64,000 bases of DNA from positions 1 to 64,000 of the forward strand of contig NZ_FQUY01000005.1 in NCBI RefSeq assembly GCF_900129195.1, read 5' to 3'. The number at the start of each line of letters is the position of its first letter. The stretch's first letter is position 1. This stretch comes from Desulforamulus putei DSM 12395. GTDB taxonomy: Bacteria > Bacillota > Desulfotomaculia > Desulfotomaculales > Desulfotomaculaceae. A program made the translations under genes and the position numbers. The notes under the pieces were generated by a model. The model made no database searches and had not been told where the DNA came from. It was given only the letters and a program-made list of their open reading frames with translations. This document shows, piece by piece, positions 8,404-16,438 of this stretch.

Positions 8404-8446
8404 CATTGAAAATTTTCGAAAACGGAAATAAGATGAAAAAATTTTT

Positions 8447-8480
8447 AACCCCCGTTTTGTCACATAAAACGGGGTTCTTA
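8447..8480 (+). terminator. Terminator after thrC
   Basis: CCCCGTTTT and AAAACGGGG form a perfect nine-base-pair stem around an eight-base loop and are followed by TTCTTAATTT. It lies about 45 bases after the thrC stop. Confidence 0.8.
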
Positions 8481-8585
8481 ATTTCCGGGATTAACAAATC
8501 AATGGGGTACTGAACAATATTTTTTACTATGAGGATTTCCTTTGATGAATGTATATTTATACATTTGTACAAAAATATTTTCATA

Positions 8586-8614
8586 TTGACGTTTTTACTT
8601 TAGTTAGTTAAAAT
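8586..8614 (+). promoter_or_regulatory. Promoter of the amino acid ABC transporter operon
   Basis: TTGACG (8586-8591) and TAAAAT (8609-8614) are spaced by exactly 17 bases, about 46 bases before the start codon of the binding-protein gene. The surrounding DNA is A/T rich. No operator or riboswitch was recognised in the short leader. Confidence 0.7.
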
Positions 8615-8660
8615 ATCAAAGAAGTGTTAAATTAATGCATAATGGGAGGAGAATGGTGAA

Positions 8661-9503
8661 GTGAAAAAGAAAAATTTATGGCTGGTGGTTCTCATGCTGT
8701 CCATCGCCCTGTTGGCAGTGGGATGCGGCAGCGCAGAAAAAGAAAAACCGGCAGCAACACCGGAACCGGCCAAGCAAGCTGAGAAAAATACCTGGGAACT
8801 GGTGAAAGAAAAGGGTGTGCTGGTGGCAGGCCTGGATGACACCTTTGCCCCCATGGGATACCGGGATGAAAAAACCAATGAATTAATCGGCTTTGACATT
8901 GATATGGCGGAAGAACTGGGCAAGCGCCTGGGCGTTAAAATACAATGGCAACCCACCCAGTGGGACGGTGTTATTCTGGCCCTGGATTCCAAGCGGTTTG
9001 ATGTTATCATCTCCGGTATGACTGTAACGGAAGAACGTAAAAAGTCCATTAATTTCTCTATCCCTTATATTAACGACGGTTTGGTCATGGTTGTCAAAAA
9101 GGGAACCACCGGTTTTAATACTGCAGAAGACCTCAAGGGCAAAGTGGTGGGTACCCAGGCCGGCAGTTCCGGTGAAGAGGCTTTAAAGAAAATGCAGGGC
9201 CTCAAGGAAACCAAACTCTATAAGACCTTTCCGGATGCCTTTAACGATTTGCAGATTGGCCGTATCCCCGTGGTGGTGGTAGACGCCATGACCGCCGGGC
9301 ACTACCTTAGCAAGCGTCCCGGTGTCTTTGAAGTGGTTGGCGAACAATTAACCAAAGAGCCAATGGCCATCGGTATCCGTAAGACCGATGTGGAGCTGAA
9401 AGAAGCCATTGACAAGGCCATTGCCGAAATGCAAAAAGACGGCACCTTAACCAGGATCTCCATGAAGTGGTTCCAGAAAGATATCACAACAAAGGCTGAA
9501 TAA
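8661..9503 (+). CDS. Polar amino acid ABC transporter, substrate-binding lipoprotein
   Basis: Extracellular receptor of an amino acid importer. The start is GTG with GGGAGGAG upstream. A lipoprotein signal ends in LLAVGCGS, with the lipid-anchored Cys near residue 22, followed by a Lys/Glu/Pro linker. The mature part shows the periplasmic-binding fold of the HisJ/GlnH family (GFDIDMAEELGKRLG, DVIISGMTVTEERK, GTQAGSSGEEAL). Length (280 aa) is standard. Permease and ATPase genes follow in the same operon. Substrate is probably a polar amino acid; glutamine, cystine or arginine cannot be told apart from sequence alone. Confidence 0.92.
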   Translation: MKKKNLWLVVLMLSIALLAVGCGSAEKEKPAATPEPAKQAEKNTWELVKEKGVLVAGLDDTFAPMGYRDEKTNELIGFDIDMAEELGKRLGVKIQWQPTQWDGVILALDSKRFDVIISGMTVTEERKKSINFSIPYINDGLVMVVKKGTTGFNTAEDLKGKVVGTQAGSSGEEALKKMQGLKETKLYKTFPDAFNDLQIGRIPVVVVDAMTAGHYLSKRPGVFEVVGEQLTKEPMAIGIRKTDVELKEAIDKAIAEMQKDGTLTRISMKWFQKDITTKAE

Positions 9504-9551
9504 ATTTATTAACCCACAAGAAACAGAGAATTTGCTAAGGTTGGTGACAAC

Positions 9552-10223
9552 ATGCAATTGGGCCCACTGGACATAAACTTTATTTTGCAGATACTGCCCA
9601 ATTTACTGTTGGGAGCGGTCATGACTATAAAACTCACTTTCTTCGCCATTGTCTTTGGGACACTAATTGGCTTGTTTGTCGCCCTGGCCAAAATTTCCGG
9701 TATCAAGATCCTGAGGTGGTTGGGGGGGCTTTATACCTGGGTCATCCGGGGGGTCCCCCTGCTCCTCCAGCTAATGTTTCTTTATTACGGTCTGGCCTTT
9801 GCCGGTATCGTACTGGAAGAGTTTACCGTGGCGGTCATCGGCCTTTCGGTGTGCGGCGGCGCCTATATCGCGGAGATTATCCGGGCCGGTATTCTTTCCA
9901 TTGACAAGGGTCAAATGGAAGCCGCCTTGTCCATGGGTATGACGTACAGTCAGGCCATGCGCCGGGTGATTCTACCCCAGGCTTACCGCAGGCTGCTCCC
10001 CCCCATGGGCAATGAATTCATCACCCTGATGAAGGACAGTGCCTTGGTGTCGGTGATTTGCATGACTGAATTGATGCGGGCAGCCATGCTGCTGCAGAAT
10101 GCCACTTTCAGGCCGGTGGAAATTTTTGTCACCGCCGGGTTGATGTACCTGATGATGACCACGGTCTTTACAACCATATTTGACCGGTTGGAAAGAAGAC
10201 TGGCCATTTCGGATGGTGATTAA
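9552..10223 (+). CDS. Polar amino acid ABC transporter, permease
   Basis: The 223-residue inner-membrane subunit has about five hydrophobic helices and the HisM/GlnP-type coupling loop EAALSMGMTYSQAMRRVILPQA near residues 122-143, which docks the ATPase. RGVPLLLQLMFLYYG near residue 66 is the characteristic His/Glu/Gln/Arg permease block. The ATPase gene follows 12 bases later. Such systems usually work as permease homodimers, which fits the single permease gene here. Confidence 0.93.
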   Translation: MQLGPLDINFILQILPNLLLGAVMTIKLTFFAIVFGTLIGLFVALAKISGIKILRWLGGLYTWVIRGVPLLLQLMFLYYGLAFAGIVLEEFTVAVIGLSVCGGAYIAEIIRAGILSIDKGQMEAALSMGMTYSQAMRRVILPQAYRRLLPPMGNEFITLMKDSALVSVICMTELMRAAMLLQNATFRPVEIFVTAGLMYLMMTTVFTTIFDRLERRLAISDGD

Positions 10224-10235
10224 GGAGGGATTCCT

Positions 10236-11027
10236 GTGGTAAAGGCGGAAAATGTGCGCAAGAGCTTTGGTAAACTGCAGGTTCTGAAAGGAGTCAGCCT
10301 GGAGGTCAAGCAAGGGGAAGTTGTTGTTATCATCGGCCCCAGCGGTTCCGGCAAGAGCACCTTTCTTCGCTGCATCAACCATCTGGAATCCATAGACAGC
10401 GGAAATGTTATTTTTGACGGACAACCGGTAGGATTTAAGCAGTTAGCCAACGGCAAGGTGATGCCGGTCAAAGGCAAGGAACTGTGTCAGTTGAGAAGCC
10501 GGATCGGTATGGTTTTTCAACGGTTTAACCTGTTCCCCCATATGACGGCCCTGGGTAATGTCATGGAAGGGCCTGTGACGGTTTTGGGCAAGTCCAAGGA
10601 GGAGGCCAGACATTTGGCGGAAGAACTGCTGGCCAAAGTTGGCCTGGCTGATAAAGCAGAGAGTTTCCCCAGTCAGCTCTCCGGGGGCCAGCAGCAACGG
10701 GTGGCCATCGCCCGGGCCCTGGCCATGAAACCGAAGCTCATGCTGTTCGACGAACCCACCAGCGCCCTAGACCCGGAGCTGGTCGGTGAAGTTCTCTCGG
10801 TCATCAAAAACCTGGCGTCCGAAGGCATGACCATGATCATCGTAACCCACGAGATGGGCTTTGCCAGGGAGGTGGCAGACCGGGTGGTGTTTATGGATGA
10901 AGGCAAAATCATTGAAACGGGGACGCCGGAGCAAATTTTCACCACTCCCAGGCACCCTAGGACCAGGGAATTTTTAAGCAGTGTTTTAAGAGGCTACGAA
11001 AAAGTACCCTATCCACAGGTTGGATAG
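10236..11027 (+). CDS. Polar amino acid ABC transporter, ATP-binding protein
   Basis: Cytoplasmic ATPase that powers the importer. The GTG start has TAAGGAGGG upstream. The 263-residue product shows Walker A GPSGSGKS near residue 32, signature [15 protein letters not shown] near 145, Walker [15 protein letters not shown] and the switch histidine in VTHEM. It belongs to the GlnQ/HisP family. A short insertion near residues 65-80 ([14 protein letters not shown]) precedes the Q-loop region. The stop codon lies inside the terminator hairpin that ends the operon. Confidence 0.94.
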   Translation: MVKAENVRKSFGKLQVLKGVSLEVKQGEVVVIIGPSGSGKSTFLRCINHLESIDSGNVIFDGQPVGFKQLANGKVMPVKGKELCQLRSRIGMVFQRFNLFPHMTALGNVMEGPVTVLGKSKEEARHLAEELLAKVGLADKAESFPSQLSGGQQQRVAIARALAMKPKLMLFDEPTSALDPELVGEVLSVIKNLASEGMTMIIVTHEMGFAREVADRVVFMDEGKIIETGTPEQIFTTPRHPRTREFLSSVLRGYEKVPYPQVG

Positions 11028-11036
11028 GGTTTTTTG
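11007..11036 (+). terminator. Terminator of the amino acid ABC operon
   Basis: CCCTATCC pairs with GGATAGGG around the loop ACAGGTT, followed by seven T. The ATPase stop codon lies within the 3' half of the structure. Confidence 0.85.
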
Positions 11037-11083
11037 TCCTTATTCGCAGGGAATAACCATCCTGGATTTGGTTACATGATTGA

Positions 11084-11314
11084 ATAAAAAGATGTGATGA
11101 GGCCCGTTATCATGATTCCCAGTACCTTTATGCCAGGGTATTAAAAACCGGTCAGACCTTTGTTATTGAAGATGCCGCCTGTGACCATCTCTACGGTCCC
11201 CGGGACTTGGGAGAAATCGGTGAAATCTGTTGCGCCATCCGGTTGAGAGAGGAAATTATCGGCGTGCTGGCTCTGGTAGCCTCAATGAAACAGCACCGAC
11301 TTCATGAGAAGTAA
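11084..11314 (+). pseudogene. GAF-domain fragment of a lost sensor or regulator
   Basis: A 76-codon open frame without a usable start (bounded upstream by TGA at 11081-11083) ends in TAA at 11312-11314. It reads QYLYARVLKTGQTFVIEDAA and later IRLREEIIGVLALVAS, the closing strands of a GAF ligand-binding domain as found in sigma-54 activators and sensor kinases. Both the start of the domain and the expected output domain are missing, so this is a remnant. A purine-rich repeat starts at its 3' end. Confidence 0.55.
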
Positions 11315-11400
11315 GAGGTAAGATGAAAAAGATTTTAATGAAGGAATAGACAATGATCATATAGAATTACTTGTGAATATTTTTGAAAGGAAGTTGAGCA

Positions 11401-11748
11401 GTGGAGGAGATTTTAAAAGAAATCCTTGGTGAACTTAAGACCCTCAACAAACGTGTCGGAAAAATAGAAGAAGGTCAGGGAAGGTTAGAGGAAAACCAAA
11501 CCCGTTTGGAATCTAAAGTGGATAAGTTAGAATCTAAAGTTAATACGCTGGAATCTAAAGTTGATAAGCTAGAATCAAAAGTGGATAAATTAGAACTTCG
11601 CATGGAAAGTGAAGTTATTGATAGAATCCGTGCTCTCTTTGACGGTTGGCAGGAGCACGAAGATAAATTCATTGATATGGCCGAAAAGGTTGACTTGTTA
11701 AATATCAAATTTGATCGCCTGGATACAAAACTCAAGCAAGTTCCGTGA
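11401..11748 (+). CDS. Coiled-coil protein with heptad repeats, probably frameshifted at the 3' end
   Basis: The GTG start with GAAAGGAAG upstream gives 115 residues. The body is a coiled coil, with LESKVDK-type heptads repeated about five times at residues 37-70 (DNA unit 21 bases). A conserved-looking block follows (DRIRALFDGWQEHEDKF). The stop is immediately overlapped by a second frame from GTG 11745 to 11843 (KDHSEILDLLAARSIRQEAD) that looks like the natural C-terminus, so a one-base shift probably truncated the gene. The protein is small, cytosolic and of unknown role. The partial gene at the right edge of the window has a similar charged, Gln/Glu-rich start. Confidence 0.6.
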   Translation: MEEILKEILGELKTLNKRVGKIEEGQGRLEENQTRLESKVDKLESKVNTLESKVDKLESKVDKLELRMESEVIDRIRALFDGWQEHEDKFIDMAEKVDLLNIKFDRLDTKLKQVP

Positions 11749-11843
11749 TTCAGAAAGACCATTCGGAAATCTTGGACTTGCTGGCAGCCCGTTCAATCCG
11801 TCAAGAAGCAGACTTGCAGGGGCTTAAAAGAGTAAGACAGTAA
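11745..11843 (+). pseudogene. Out-of-frame C-terminus of the coiled-coil gene
   Basis: Thirty-two codons overlapping the stop of the preceding gene by a GTGA junction. Its sequence (KDHSEILDLLAARSIRQEAD) continues the heptad-like pattern of that gene. A separate translationally coupled mini-protein is the alternative reading. Confidence 0.4.
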
Positions 11844-11971
11844 GTACCTTCTAAACCGGCGTATGGTATAGCTTTTCTTTAGAAGGTTTTATGTTTTGTA
11901 TAATAGTTGCATAACGCCTGAAATTCAACCATTCCCAAAACAACAGACCCAGGGTTTCTTTTCCGCGTCCA

Positions 11972-12008
11972 AAAAACCAAGACACCCGCCCCGTGCAGGC
12001 AGGTGTCA
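11972..12008 (-). terminator. Terminator of the CAP-domain gene
   Basis: On the minus strand GACACCTGCC pairs with GCGGGTGTC (one bulge) and is followed by TTGGTTTTTTGG, nine bases after the CAP gene stop codon. Confidence 0.75.
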
Positions 12009-12016
12009 TTTAAGTT

Positions 12017-12673
12017 TTAACCGTTAAACATCTGGACAAACATCTTACCATAGGGTCCGCCGTTGACTACGCCGATACCGACTTTGGTATATTCAGGTTT
12101 CAAAATATTGGCTTTGTGGCCGGGAGAGTTCATTAAATTCTTGTGAGCTGTATTGACATCCGGCGCTCCAGCCAGGTTCTCCCCTGCATAACGGTACGTT
12201 ACGCCGGCGTTTTTCATCATATCGAAGGGTGAACCATAGGTGGGTGAAGTATGACTGAAATAGTTGTTTGTAATCATATCCTGGGCCTTTAAACGGGCCA
12301 GTTCAGTCAGTTTGGCATCATAGGCCAGGGGTTGCAACCCTGCGGCAGCCCGCTCCTTGTTAATCAAATCCAGCATGGCCTGCTCGTCCGCAACACTCAC
12401 ATTGGAAGGTTGGATAGCGGGCGGAGTGCCGGGTTGGGGTGCGGGCTGAGTCGGTGGTGCTGGTTGGGTCGGTGCCGGTTGAGTTGGCGCCGGTTTGTAA
12501 TATTTGTAATAATTGTAATAATTGGTATATTTTGTGTAGTTCACAGAGTTATATGTGCCATAATTATAGTAAGTGTAGGCTTCGGCGGAACCCGTGCCTA
12601 GTACAACCATTGCCAGCATAAAGACAAAGGCGCCAAGGACCAGACCAGCGAACATTTTTAATGCAGTTTTCAT
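12017..12673 (-). CDS. Secreted CAP/SCP-domain protein (YkwD-like)
   Basis: The start chosen is ATG 12673, which has GGAGAAGGGG just upstream; an in-frame upstream start would lack a site. The 218-residue product has a signal peptide (about 1-33, ending GSAEA). A Tyr/Asn-rich segment (about 34-60) and a Pro/Thr/Gln repeat linker (about 60-85) follow, then a C-terminal CAP domain (about 98-218) with HTSPTYGSPFDMM, GENLAGA and NSPGHKANIL. The CAP histidines are present. Related bacterial proteins are extracellular and often spore- or cell-wall-linked, but their activity is not established. Transcription is probably monocistronic. Confidence 0.88.
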   Translation of the reverse strand: MKTALKMFAGLVLGAFVFMLAMVVLGTGSAEAYTYYNYGTYNSVNYTKYTNYYNYYKYYKPAPTQPAPTQPAPPTQPAPQPGTPPAIQPSNVSVADEQAMLDLINKERAAAGLQPLAYDAKLTELARLKAQDMITNNYFSHTSPTYGSPFDMMKNAGVTYRYAGENLAGAPDVNTAHKNLMNSPGHKANILKPEYTKVGIGVVNGGPYGKMFVQMFNG

Positions 12674-13078
12674 AAGATTCCCCTTCTCCTGTTTTTGTGT
12701 GATGATGATCACTGATTAGTTACGCTACTTATAGTAGTATTTTTAAGTCAGAATGACAACTAAACAAATACTATCTGATCAAGGTTGTCATCCAATGAAC
12801 TTGAGATAGTTATAAAATAATTCTCTTTATGCCAAATAACTTACAAATGGAAAATTTTCGAGACTGGCGCAACCGGTACCAGGCGCCTGAGTTATTAACT
12901 TATTTTGAACAGCCACTATAAAAGCCGCCAGTCTCACAACTTGGCGGCTTTCTACGGTTATTCTGCCGGGACAGTACCTGTTTTCAGGGCTGCAGGGATC
13001 TCTTCAGGGAATATACCTGAAAACAAAGCCGTGGCCCGGCCCCTATGGCCTGCCACGGCTGTTAATATTCCTTATTCT
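12674..13078. other. Intergenic region with competing hairpins
   Basis: About 400 bases between the CAP gene and the permease. From the permease end it holds a terminator-like hairpin (13028-13062). It then has a ten-base-pair stem AAAGCCGCCA/TGGCGGCTTT (12921-12951) and, further on, the sequence GAGACTGGCG (12860-12869), which is fully complementary to CGCCAGTCTC (12926-12935) inside that stem. The last two structures cannot form together. The A/T-rich part at 12720-12840 probably contains the CAP gene promoter, but no clear consensus was found. Confidence 0.45.
13028..13062 (-). terminator. Terminator-like hairpin after the permease gene
   Basis: AGCCGTGGC and GCCACGGCT can pair around a GC-rich loop. 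On the minus strand the structure is followed by TTTGTTTTC. It lies just after the permease stop codon. Confidence 0.6.
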
Positions 13079-14524
13079 TCAGTATTTTACGAATACGTCC
13101 TCGTATTTTACACGACTGACATCTGTGGGCTTCAGTTTATAACCCCAGAGTTTATACCAGATAATGGGCAGGAGCAGCAGGGGCAGGCCGATGTATAACG
13201 AGATCCGGAGATCTTCGTTAAAAGCGATAATTCCCAGGCAGGCCACCTGCACCCAGATGGCAAAATGGGTTAAGTAAGGGAACAAAGGGGTACGGTATTT
13301 CAGTTTGCTGGTGTCGAAACCCTCCCTTTCCAGCTTGCGGCGGAAATTAAGCTGGGACCAGCAGATGGAAATCCAGGCGATGGCCCCCGCAAAGCCGGAC
13401 AGGGCCAGCAGGTAGGTATAAATGGTTTCACTGGTATCAAAGGTATAGGCCAGTACGCAGATCCAACAACCGGCAATGGAAAGCAGGGTGGCGTTTTGGG
13501 GGACACCCTTTTTGTTCAGCTTGCCCAAAAATCTTGGCGCCATCCCCTCACGGGCCAAGGCATAGACCGCCCTGGTGCAGCCGTAAAGGCCGGAGTTGGA
13601 ACAGGAAATGGCCGCCGTCAGCACCACAAAGGAGAACAAACCGCCGGCCCAGTGAAACCCGTAGGAATTGAGGGCAGCGGCAAAAGCGCTTTCCTGCAGG
13701 CCTGCCTCTCGCCACGGGAAGATACACACCAACAAAAACAAAGGGATGATATAGAGAGCAATGATACGCCAGGTCACATTCTTAATGGCCACGGGAATGG
13801 TCTTTTCCGGTTCTTTACTTTCCCCGGCGGCCAGCCCGATAATTTCCGAACCCTGGAAATTTACCAGGATAATGACCATGGTTAAAAGGATGGCCCAGGA
13901 TCCCTTGGGTGTGAACCCGCCGTCGCCCAGCAAGACGGCTGTGCCCTTAAACCCTTCTCCTCCGATAATGCCAAAGAAGATCAGGACAGCCAAAACCACA
14001 AACATGATAATGGCCAGAATCTTGATGATGGCCAGCCAAAATTCCAGTTCGCCAAAGGTTCCCACATAGGACAGATTAATGACGGTAATAATCAACCCAA
14101 ACCCGATGGCCCACCACACGGTATCCACAGCGGGGAAAAAGTTGTTCATGATAATACCCGCAGCTATCATTTCCGCCGGCACATAGAAAACCCAGGTGAG
14201 CCAGTAGGACCAGCCGACACCGCAGGCCCAGGCTGGCGAGATAAAGTCGTTGGCGTAGGTCACAAAGGAACTGGAAATGGGTATGGCCACCGCCAGCTCA
14301 CCCATGCAGAGCATCACACAAAGGACGATTAAACCGCCCAGCAGGTAAGCCAAACAGGCCGCCGGACCCGCCGAGTCAATGACATAACCGGTACCCAGAA
14401 AATAACCGCTGCCGATAATCCCTCCCAGGGCGATTAGCTGCAGGTGCCTTGACTTAAGTCCCCTTTGCAGTCCTTCCCCGGTAGCCGTACCCCCCGGCAA
14501 TAATTCGCTCTCTTTTACTGACAT
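13079..14524 (-). CDS. Amino acid permease (APC superfamily, AAT type)
   Basis: A 481-residue integral membrane transporter with about twelve hydrophobic helices. The N-terminal signature LKSRHLQLIALGGIIGSGYF (about 23-42) is the substrate-backbone-binding start of helix 1 in APC permeases, and GSEIIGLAAGESKEPEKTIP near 225-244 is the conserved loop after helix 6. It is the last gene of a minus-strand group consisting of an aminotransferase fragment, a broken AOR and a MoaD-like gene. This suggests uptake of an amino acid once degraded by those enzymes. It appears intact, with a start near GGAGAATG. Substrate is unknown. Confidence 0.9.
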   Translation of the reverse strand: MSVKESELLPGGTATGEGLQRGLKSRHLQLIALGGIIGSGYFLGTGYVIDSAGPAACLAYLLGGLIVLCVMLCMGELAVAIPISSSFVTYANDFISPAWACGVGWSYWLTWVFYVPAEMIAAGIIMNNFFPAVDTVWWAIGFGLIITVINLSYVGTFGELEFWLAIIKILAIIMFVVLAVLIFFGIIGGEGFKGTAVLLGDGGFTPKGSWAILLTMVIILVNFQGSEIIGLAAGESKEPEKTIPVAIKNVTWRIIALYIIPLFLLVCIFPWREAGLQESAFAAALNSYGFHWAGGLFSFVVLTAAISCSNSGLYGCTRAVYALAREGMAPRFLGKLNKKGVPQNATLLSIAGCWICVLAYTFDTSETIYTYLLALSGFAGAIAWISICWSQLNFRRKLEREGFDTSKLKYRTPLFPYLTHFAIWVQVACLGIIAFNEDLRISLYIGLPLLLLPIIWYKLWGYKLKPTDVSRVKYEDVFVKY

Positions 14525-14597
14525 CGTTCATTCTCCTTCCGTGGCCTGACCCCTTTGTCAGGCAGATCTTAATTTTTCGATATAACACCCCCGAATT

Positions 14598-14843
14598 TTA
14601 CCCGCCGGCCACCGGAGGAAAGAGAATAACATGATCTCCCTCCCCCAGCGGGGTAGACGGTTCTGCCTTTTTACCGTTTACAACCATCATACTTATATAC
14701 TCCCTGGCAATTCCCAATGAGCAAAGTATACTTCCAACGGTGGCATGTTCCGAAAGGTTAAACCAAATTGGCCCGCCCTGATGGTGGTCCGGTGCATAAC
14801 GGGTGAGCGGCCCCCGCAATTCCACCTTCACCGTTCCTTTCAT
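14598..14843 (-). CDS. MoaD/ThiS-like beta-grasp protein
   Basis: The 81-residue product has the ubiquitin-like fold pattern and ends in the diagnostic Gly-Gly (FPPVAGG). MoaD-type proteins carry the sulfur for molybdopterin; copies beside aldehyde ferredoxin oxidoreductase genes probably serve the tungstopterin. Its ATG lies two bases after the stop of the AOR pseudogene, so it was translationally coupled to it. With that partner broken the gene may be a leftover that is not yet degraded. A second MoaD-like gene sits beside the intact AOR at 47997. Confidence 0.8.
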   Translation of the reverse strand: MKGTVKVELRGPLTRYAPDHHQGGPIWFNLSEHATVGSILCSLGIAREYISMMVVNGKKAEPSTPLGEGDHVILFPPVAGG

Positions 14844-14847
14844 AGGC

Positions 14848-15962
14848 TCAGGCCAACCCCAGTTCTGCCAGTTTGGCAGCGGTGGGAACGCCGTTGTTAT
14901 CCCAATCTCTCAACTGGTAATATTGATACAGCATTTTTTTAAATTTTTCCTCGGACAACCGCTTGCCCTCGGAGACCCCGGAGGGCAAACAATCGTTAAA
15001 TATTCGACGCGGCAGCGTATCCTCCTGCTTGGAGAAGCCCTCTCTAAGATTAAAAAGTCGTGCCATGTTGAAAATGGCTTCGCCGGCCTTTTCCAGTTGG
15101 GAGGCTGTCACCTGTTCCCCGGTGGCAAAGCTGAGCAGTTCCGCCATGCGGTCAAAGGACAGGGCCCAGAAGTCGCATAGGATGAGGGAAAATTTTAAGG
15201 CATTATAATGCTGCAGTCCGATGACAAACTCCGCTTTGCTTTCAATAGTGAAAGCATCCCGGTCCCCGTAGGCTTCCTCGGCCACCGGCCAGGCGCTCAT
15301 GTGGCAGGCGCCCCGGGCCGAAGTGGCATAACCGAGTCCAACACCCTTTAAAATACGGGGATCATAACCAGCAGGTTCCATCCCCTTGACATGGACAGCC
15401 TCCTGCGCCATGCCCAGTTTGGCAGCCGCCGGGACAATACCATCCGATAAGGCAGCCCCGGCCCCTTCCCGGAGAGCCATTTCTTTCAGCAGCCGGGCGG
15501 CTCCGGAGGCATCTCCGTAAGAAACAGAAAGATCTGCTTTACCCCGGGCCGCTGCATCCATGGCCAGGGCCACCAGGTTGCCGGCGGTGATGGTGTCGAT
15601 GCCCAGGCGGTCACACAGGTCATTGAGGTAGATGATCTCATCCATATCAGTAATGCAGCACAGGCCGCCCAGGCAGGCAAAGCGCACCTGCTTCTCCCCC
15701 GCCGGCCCGATGACCACTGCCTGGGCGCCGGGCTCATTCACTTCCTTTAACAGGGTGTCCTCGGTCTGGAAGGTATCCCGGCCCCAGATATGGGCTGCCT
15801 CCTTAAAGGCAACACCCCGGTCTGAAATCTCCAAGTATACCGGCGTAGCGGAACATCCTTCAAGAACGATGGCATCATAGCCGGTGGCTTTAATGGCCTC
15901 GGCAGCTGATACCGCCGGTTTGTTAAATCAATGCGTAGCAGTTTGCCGTAAAACCCCTTCAC
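14848..15962 (-). pseudogene. Aldehyde ferredoxin oxidoreductase, twice deleted
   Basis: The gene begins normally with AGGAGGT and GTG 15962 encoding VKGFYGKLLRIDLTN. The sequence then jumps, with a frame change, to the part around TGYDAIVLEGCSATPVYLEI. Compared with the intact AOR at 48280-50196, about 80 residues are missing there. A second gap joins VRFACLGG to CCITDMDEII and removes about 145 residues, including the CxxCxxxC-type [4Fe-4S] ligand motif. The remainder runs in frame to the normal end. The largest open piece is 328 residues (from 15834). Cofactor binding is not possible as in the intact enzyme, so it should be inactive. Confidence 0.85.
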
Positions 15963-15972
15963 GCTGTTACCT

Positions 15973-16034
15973 CCTAATCTCACCTTCTCACTTCTAACCT
16001 CTTACTTCTCGATTCACTTTCCACTTTTACCTCT
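15973..16034. repeat. Purine-rich short repeat tract
   Basis: On the minus strand this stretch is almost purely purine, with the words GAGAAGTAAGAGG, TTAGAAGTGAGAAG and GGTGAGATTAGGAGG. The first 14 bases match 11306-11319, and a related word set occurs at 55273-55296. The tract separates two pseudogenes. Confidence 0.45.
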
Positions 16035-16236
16035 AGTTGACGGATGCTTCGAAGGCTTCTTCCAGAATATCCAGGGCTTCATTTAACTGGCCGTCAGTAA
16101 TCACCAGAGGAGGCAAAAATCTCAGAACATTGCTGAAAATACCCGCAGCCAGTACCACCAAGCCCTGTTTGTAACACTCTTCCACCAACCGCACCGTTAA
16201 ATCCTTGTGGGGTTCTTTGGATTGACGGTCCTTCTT
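16033..16236 (-). pseudogene. C-terminal fragment of a class III (GABA-type) aminotransferase
   Basis: The last 67 codons of this frame (KDRQSKEPHKDLTVRLVEE, then GLVVLAAGIFSNVLRFLPPL and ITDGQLNEALDILEEA) are the C-terminal end of 4-aminobutyrate-type aminotransferases. The open frame continues upstream to 16371, but that part is unrelated, so more than 350 residues of the enzyme are gone. It lies upstream of the broken AOR and the permease on the same strand, pointing to a former amino acid degradation operon. Confidence 0.65.
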
Positions 16237-16342
16237 CCTTATTATTTTTGGAGTTGCTTGTGCCAAATAGATATGCAAGGTGTATGCCAATAAGAAAGTC
16301 CTATAAAAGGGGGATTTACTGGTATTAATTCGGATGTAAACT

Positions 16343-16382
16343 AAAAAAGGCCTTATACCTTGATTTTTCAAGGCTAAGGCCT
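16343..16382 (-). terminator. Terminator of the etfB-etfA-dehydrogenase operon
   Basis: On the minus strand AGGCCTTA, then CCTTGA, pairs with TCAAGG, then TAAGGCCT, and is followed by TTTTTTAG. It lies about 60 bases after the dehydrogenase stop codon. Confidence 0.8.
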
Positions 16383-16438
16383 CACTTACTTGTTTAATAC
16401 AATCTACTCTTATACTTTTTAACTCCTACCCGTTAAAA

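Noticed and set aside
12860-13000. c-di-AMP (ydaO) or c-di-GMP riboswitch ahead of the CAP gene
   Set aside because: Such switches often precede cell-wall genes, but the conserved core words are absent.
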